Assembly: GCA_044353165.1 (NCBI GenBank)
Contig: JBILCM010000092.1
Span: 1-8,397, forward strand
Direction: 5' to 3'
DNA from: JBILCM01 sp044353165
Lineage (GTDB): Bacteria > Bacillota > Bacilli > Paenibacillales > YIM-B00363
Length of the DNA stretch: 8,397 bases
In this document: piece after piece, positions 6,567-8,397 of the stretch
Numbering within the stretch: position 1 is the stretch's first letter
Layout of the letters: the number at the start of each line of letters is the position of its first letter
Position numbers and translations under genes: made by a program
Notes under the pieces: generated by a model
Database searches by the model: none
What the model was told of the DNA's origin: nothing
Seen by the model: the letters and a program-made list of their open reading frames with translations, nothing else

Positions 6567-6987
6567 ATATCGTCCTGCTTTCTGTGATTTCATCCAAAAT
6601 ACACTCTCTTTCTTCATTCAGACGAGCGTATTCCTTCATCCACTTCACCTTCAATAACGTGGTGTCATCAGAGCGTTCATCATACAAACATTCACTTTCT
6701 TGAATGATCTGAATTTGCATGACGGTCGATGCTTGATTCAAATCAATCAGGTCGACCTCTTTATTTAGTTTTGATGCTAATTCTTGAGCAACTAAAAACA
6801 CATCATACCTATGGGTACGATGAGGACTTATGAAAGCTATATCTACATCACTTTCAGAATGAGTTGTGCGCCGAGCAAAAGAACCAAACAAGAAAATCGT
6901 AACAGCGTTCAACTTCTTCGTCAAAATTTCCTGAATGAATTCTCGCTCTGTTTCACAAAGGGAACTTCCCCCGTTCAAGCCGCTCAC
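6556..6987 (-). CDS. mntA: MntA-like minimal nucleotidyltransferase, antitoxin of HepT
   Basis: A 143-residue DNA-polymerase-beta-like nucleotidyltransferase. The GSX10DXD signature is complete: Gly35-Ser36 in LFGSFARR, then Asp47 and Asp49 in SDVDIAF. A third acidic residue is present at about Asp79 (KEVDLIDL). Known MntA proteins add AMP to the motif tyrosine of HepT and so neutralise it. The C-terminal tail (about 105-143) is charged and helical. The start is uncertain. The GTG at 6987 has AGGAG only about two bases ahead. A TTG at 6978, three codons inside, has GAGG about eight bases ahead and may be the true start. The stop lies 11 nt inside the hepT-like gene. VapC ends 62 nt upstream, so co-transcription with vapBC is possible, although a weak promoter lies between. 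Confidence 0.88.
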   Translation of the reverse strand: MSGLNGGSSLCETEREFIQEILTKKLNAVTIFLFGSFARRTTHSESDVDIAFISPHRTHRYDVFLVAQELASKLNKEVDLIDLNQASTVMQIQIIQESECLYDERSDDTTLLKVKWMKEYARLNEERECILDEITESRTIYGV

Positions 6988-7003
6988 CTCTCCTCTCGTG
7001 TAG

Positions 7004-7044
7004 ATTATTAAAATAATTGTCGCTTATAAAACCGGCGAAAGCAA
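7004..7044 (-). promoter_or_regulatory. Possible weak internal promoter and palindrome ahead of mntA
   Basis: On the minus strand TTGCTT (7044-7039), a 17-nt spacer and GACAAT (7021-7016) form a poor sigma-A-like pair, each box being well off consensus. Directly over its start-site region, ATTATT-TT-AATAAT (7017-7004) is a perfect 6-bp inverted repeat with a 2-nt centre. It could be an operator for the MntA-HepT module. AT-rich sequence makes chance likely, so this is tentative. Confidence 0.25.
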
Positions 7045-7049
7045 GATAA

Positions 7050-7469
7050 TCATCCTGACTCTCTTGGATCGAAATAAACACAACCACATTTGACAAAATC
7101 GCTGTCATTGAAAGTGGCCACACCGTCTTGTCCTTCTTGTTGAAGAATCGCCAGATAAGCATCTACAAAATCTACATCTGTCCTTGCGTACAAATGTAGT
7201 GCGTTGGACAAAATCGCAGGTTCGAAACATTTGACTCCTTTTAATTGTAATAACGCAATCAAATGTTGGGCTATCGTATGTCGGTCATATCCGTAATATT
7301 TTCCCTCAAGTACATAACAACATTCAGCAATAACCATCGCATGAATCCATATTCTATGTTTTCCCTCATAAGCCAAAGTAAATAGTTTTCTCGCGGCCTC
7401 CGCATGTTCTTCATGATCTCCGGATAGTAACCGTATGATCACATTCGTATCGACCAGCAACTCCTTCAC
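7050..7469 (-). CDS. vapC: PIN-domain ribonuclease toxin, VapC-like
   Basis: A 139-residue PIN-domain protein, standard VapC size. Acidic residues that would hold the catalytic Mg2+ are present: Asp7 in LLVDTNVIIR, Glu49 in VIAECCYVL, Asp100/Asp103 in VDFVDAYLA, and Asp122 or Asp124 in TFNDSDF. Known VapC toxins cut tRNA or rRNA when freed from their antitoxin. The target here cannot be read from the sequence. Translation starts at a GTG that directly abuts the VapB stop (TGAGTG). An AGGAGG lies about eight bases ahead, inside the end of vapB, so toxin synthesis is coupled to antitoxin synthesis. No terminator is visible between its stop and mntA 62 nt further on. Confidence 0.9.
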   Translation of the reverse strand: MKELLVDTNVIIRLLSGDHEEHAEAARKLFTLAYEGKHRIWIHAMVIAECCYVLEGKYYGYDRHTIAQHLIALLQLKGVKCFEPAILSNALHLYARTDVDFVDAYLAILQQEGQDGVATFNDSDFVKCGCVYFDPRESG

Positions 7470-7733
7470 TCAAGCATCCTCCTGTTCATCAATGGAAGCT
7501 TGTCGGGATTCCCGAATCATACGTTCTACATCGCTTGTATCCATATCTTGTTTAGCGGGCATGATCCCAAATAACGAATTCGGGTGACCCGCTCGCATCG
7601 GCAATAGATACACTTCGCCCGTCTCCTTAATCTGGAACGAAAGCATATCCCCTTCCTTGATTTGTAAATAGTCTCGAACCGCCTTCGGAATGACAACCTG
7701 CCCTTTGGATGATATCATTCTTGATTCCGACAT
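7470..7733 (-). CDS. vapB: AbrB/SpoVT-type antitoxin, VapB-like
   Basis: An 87-residue protein whose residues about 3-47 are an AbrB/MazE-type swapped-hairpin DNA-binding domain (SRMISSKGQVVIPKAVRDYLQIKEGD). A charged, helical C-terminal tail (about 60-87) would wrap the toxin. This is the normal plan of an AbrB-class VapB, which both neutralises VapC and represses its own promoter. The ATG at 7733 has AGGAG about nine bases ahead. A GTG at 7736 directly before it is an equally possible start, adding one residue. The gene is first after the strong promoter at 7770-7798. The 9-bp direct repeat around the -10 of that promoter is a natural candidate operator. Confidence 0.9.
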   Translation of the reverse strand: MSESRMISSKGQVVIPKAVRDYLQIKEGDMLSFQIKETGEVYLLPMRAGHPNSLFGIMPAKQDMDTSDVERMIRESRQASIDEQEDA

Positions 7734-7758
7734 CACAGCTCACTCCTACTTCGTTTAA

Positions 7759-7783
7759 ATTCTTACTTTATTTTATTCTTACT
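7759..7783. repeat. Two 9-bp direct repeats around the vapB -10 box, candidate operator
   Basis: The plus-strand word ATTCTTACT occurs at 7759-7767 and again at 7775-7783, 16 bp apart, one copy on each side of the -10 box. Direct or inverted repeats in this position are typical of antitoxin autoregulation. Binding by VapB is inferred. Confidence 0.5.
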
Positions 7784-7798
7784 ATATTTCCGTGTCAA
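7770..7798 (-). promoter_or_regulatory. Strong sigma-A-type promoter of vapBC, probably of the whole island
   Basis: On the minus strand a perfect -35 TTGACA (7798-7793), a 17-nt spacer and TAAAAT (7775-7770). It lies about 35 nt upstream of the VapB start. No strong terminator is visible from here to the end of the helicase gene at 2723, so one long transcript through all six genes is possible. Confidence 0.8.
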
Positions 7799-7852
7799 TC
7801 CAGCCACCTAAGTTAGAAGTCGAAACAAACACAAATTTGTTCCGGTCCACAT

Positions 7853-7882
7853 TTGTATTCAATCCAATACGATTGTTACAAT
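7853..7882 (+). promoter_or_regulatory. Possible promoter of the CIA30-domain gene
   Basis: TTGTAT (7853-7858), an 18-nt spacer and TACAAT (7877-7882) are the best sigma-A-like pair ahead of the rightward gene. The -10 matches five of six bases and the -35 three of six. The predicted start, near 7889-7890, leaves a leader of about 47 nt before the TTG start at 7937. Confidence 0.4.
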
Positions 7883-7889
7883 CGCATTG
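7865..7889. promoter_or_regulatory. 25-bp imperfect palindrome over the -10 of the CIA30 gene, candidate operator
   Basis: CAAT-A-CGATTGT-T-ACAATCG-C-ATTG has 11 of 12 arm positions paired around a single central T. It encloses the TACAAT -10 box. No T-run follows, so it is not a terminator. It is positioned as a repressor site. A second, shorter palindrome ACAAATTTGT lies upstream at 7831-7840. Confidence 0.45.
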
Positions 7890-7936
7890 AAGCACTTTAT
7901 CAACATCATTCTGAGATGGAAAGAAGGTGCAGCCTG

Positions 7937-8397
7937 TTGCAAAAGCGTTATATATGGAGTGGACTCATCGTACTTTTAGTCTCCTTGTTATTATTATTGA
8001 TGAATGGGTTGTGGAAGGAGGAGACCGAACCGTTGAATGCCGCATGGAGTGAAGACAGCGTTCTATTCGATTTTGCAGAGTCGTCTGCTTGGGCGTATTG
8101 GAATATCGTCAATGATGGTGTTATGGGTGGCGTGAGTCGCAGTCGGATGGCCCCCACGGAGCAAGGGTCTGCGTTATTTTCCGGAGAAGTGAGTTTAGAA
8201 AACAATGGCGGGTTTGCTTCGGTGGAAGCGCGTTTTGAACCAGTGGATTTGAGTGATTATGCAGGCGTTGAGGTCACTTATCGTGGCGACGGCAAGCGCT
8301 ATGGACTGAACATGCGCGATCGCCGTGGTTGGACTGTATATCAAGCAGATTTTATCGCAAATAAGGGAGATTGGCAGATCATTCGCATTCCATTCAC
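7937..8397 (+). CDS. Membrane-anchored CIA30-domain protein, C-terminus cut by window edge
   Basis: The visible 153 residues begin with a short basic N-terminus (MQKRY). One hydrophobic helix follows at about residues 7-24 (SGLIVLLVSLLLLLM), an uncleaved anchor or signal peptide. From about residue 44 there is a CIA30/NDUFAF1-like beta-sandwich: WNIVNDGVMGGVSRS (56-70), FSGEVSLENNGGFASVEARF (81-100), then YRGDGKRYGLNMRD. These are diagnostic CIA30 words. In mitochondria the family helps assemble complex I; many bacterial members are uncharacterised, and the fold is related to carbohydrate-binding modules. Topology predicts an extracytoplasmic domain. The TTG start is chosen because AAGAAGGTG lies seven bases ahead. 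An in-frame ATG at 7916 has no visible binding site and would add seven residues. It is transcribed divergently from vapBC. Confidence 0.8.
   Translation, partial: MQKRYIWSGLIVLLVSLLLLLMNGLWKEETEPLNAAWSEDSVLFDFAESSAWAYWNIVNDGVMGGVSRSRMAPTEQGSALFSGEVSLENNGGFASVEARFEPVDLSDYAGVEVTYRGDGKRYGLNMRDRRGWTVYQADFIANKGDWQIIRIPF

Noticed and set aside
6567..6617. Upstream ATG at 6617 as the start of the hepT-like gene
   Set aside because: It would extend 62 nt into mntA, has no better ribosome binding site, and adds 17 residues not typical of the family. The ATG at 6566 has AGGA at good spacing and the usual HepT N-terminus.
7831..7840. ACAAATTTGT palindrome as a firm operator
   Set aside because: A 10-bp AT-rich palindrome in an AT-rich spacer is expected by chance, and it does not overlap either predicted promoter box.
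7948..8205. An 85-codon open frame on the minus strand opposite the CIA30 gene
   Set aside because: It is antisense to a well-supported domain and its translation is low in motif content. It is a shadow of the real frame.
1..8397. CRISPR array, tRNA or rRNA genes, insertion sequences, integrase or attachment sites
   Set aside because: No regularly spaced repeats, no cloverleaf-like segments, and no transposase or recombinase motifs were found in any frame; intergenic spaces are all under about 205 nt.

Overview
The window looks like the chromosome of a Gram-positive Bacillota, most likely a Bacillales/Paenibacillaceae-type organism. The support is strong AGGAGG-type ribosome binding sites, sigma-A promoters of the TTGACA-17-TAAAAT kind, a sequence matching the CcpA cre consensus, and the mix of families present. 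The species cannot be named from sequence alone. Eight genes lie on the minus strand, or ten counting both toxin-antitoxin pairs in full. One gene at the right edge lies on the plus strand. Both edge genes are cut by the window.

Layout, left to right. (1) 1-1713: an IclR-type regulator followed at once (TAA-G-ATG) by a C-x-P-x-R sulfatase that runs off the left edge. Both read leftward from a good promoter at 1761-1789. (2) 1813-2671: a single-gene unit encoding a seven-helix microbial rhodopsin with an Asp-Thr-Lys (DTK) proton-pump motif. It has its own promoter, a perfect cre match over the -35 box, and a strong intrinsic terminator. (3) 2723-6987: a tightly packed set of four genes, mntA-like, hepT-like, Nudix hydrolase, and a 1002-residue PLD/SF2 helicase/DUF3427 protein. 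Each overlaps the next by 11, 4 and 4 nt. (4) 7050-7798: a VapB/VapC toxin-antitoxin pair directly upstream in the same direction, with a strong promoter carrying a direct repeat around the -10. (5) 7800-8397: an intergenic region with a long imperfect palindrome over a possible -10 box, then a membrane-anchored CIA30-domain protein reading rightward.

How the parts may work together. Regions 3 and 4 look like a small defence or stress island: two toxin-antitoxin modules, a nucleotide-cleaning Nudix enzyme, and a large nuclease-helicase fusion, probably transcribed from 7798 leftward. The island is locally much AT-richer than the sulfatase/IclR block, which fits separate acquisition. The rhodopsin unit stands apart. 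Its promoter architecture predicts that the light-driven pump is repressed when a preferred carbon source is present and released on starvation. No retinal or carotenoid genes are in the window. The most interesting points are the coupled MntA-HepT-Nudix-PLD/helicase operon and the cre-controlled DTK rhodopsin.
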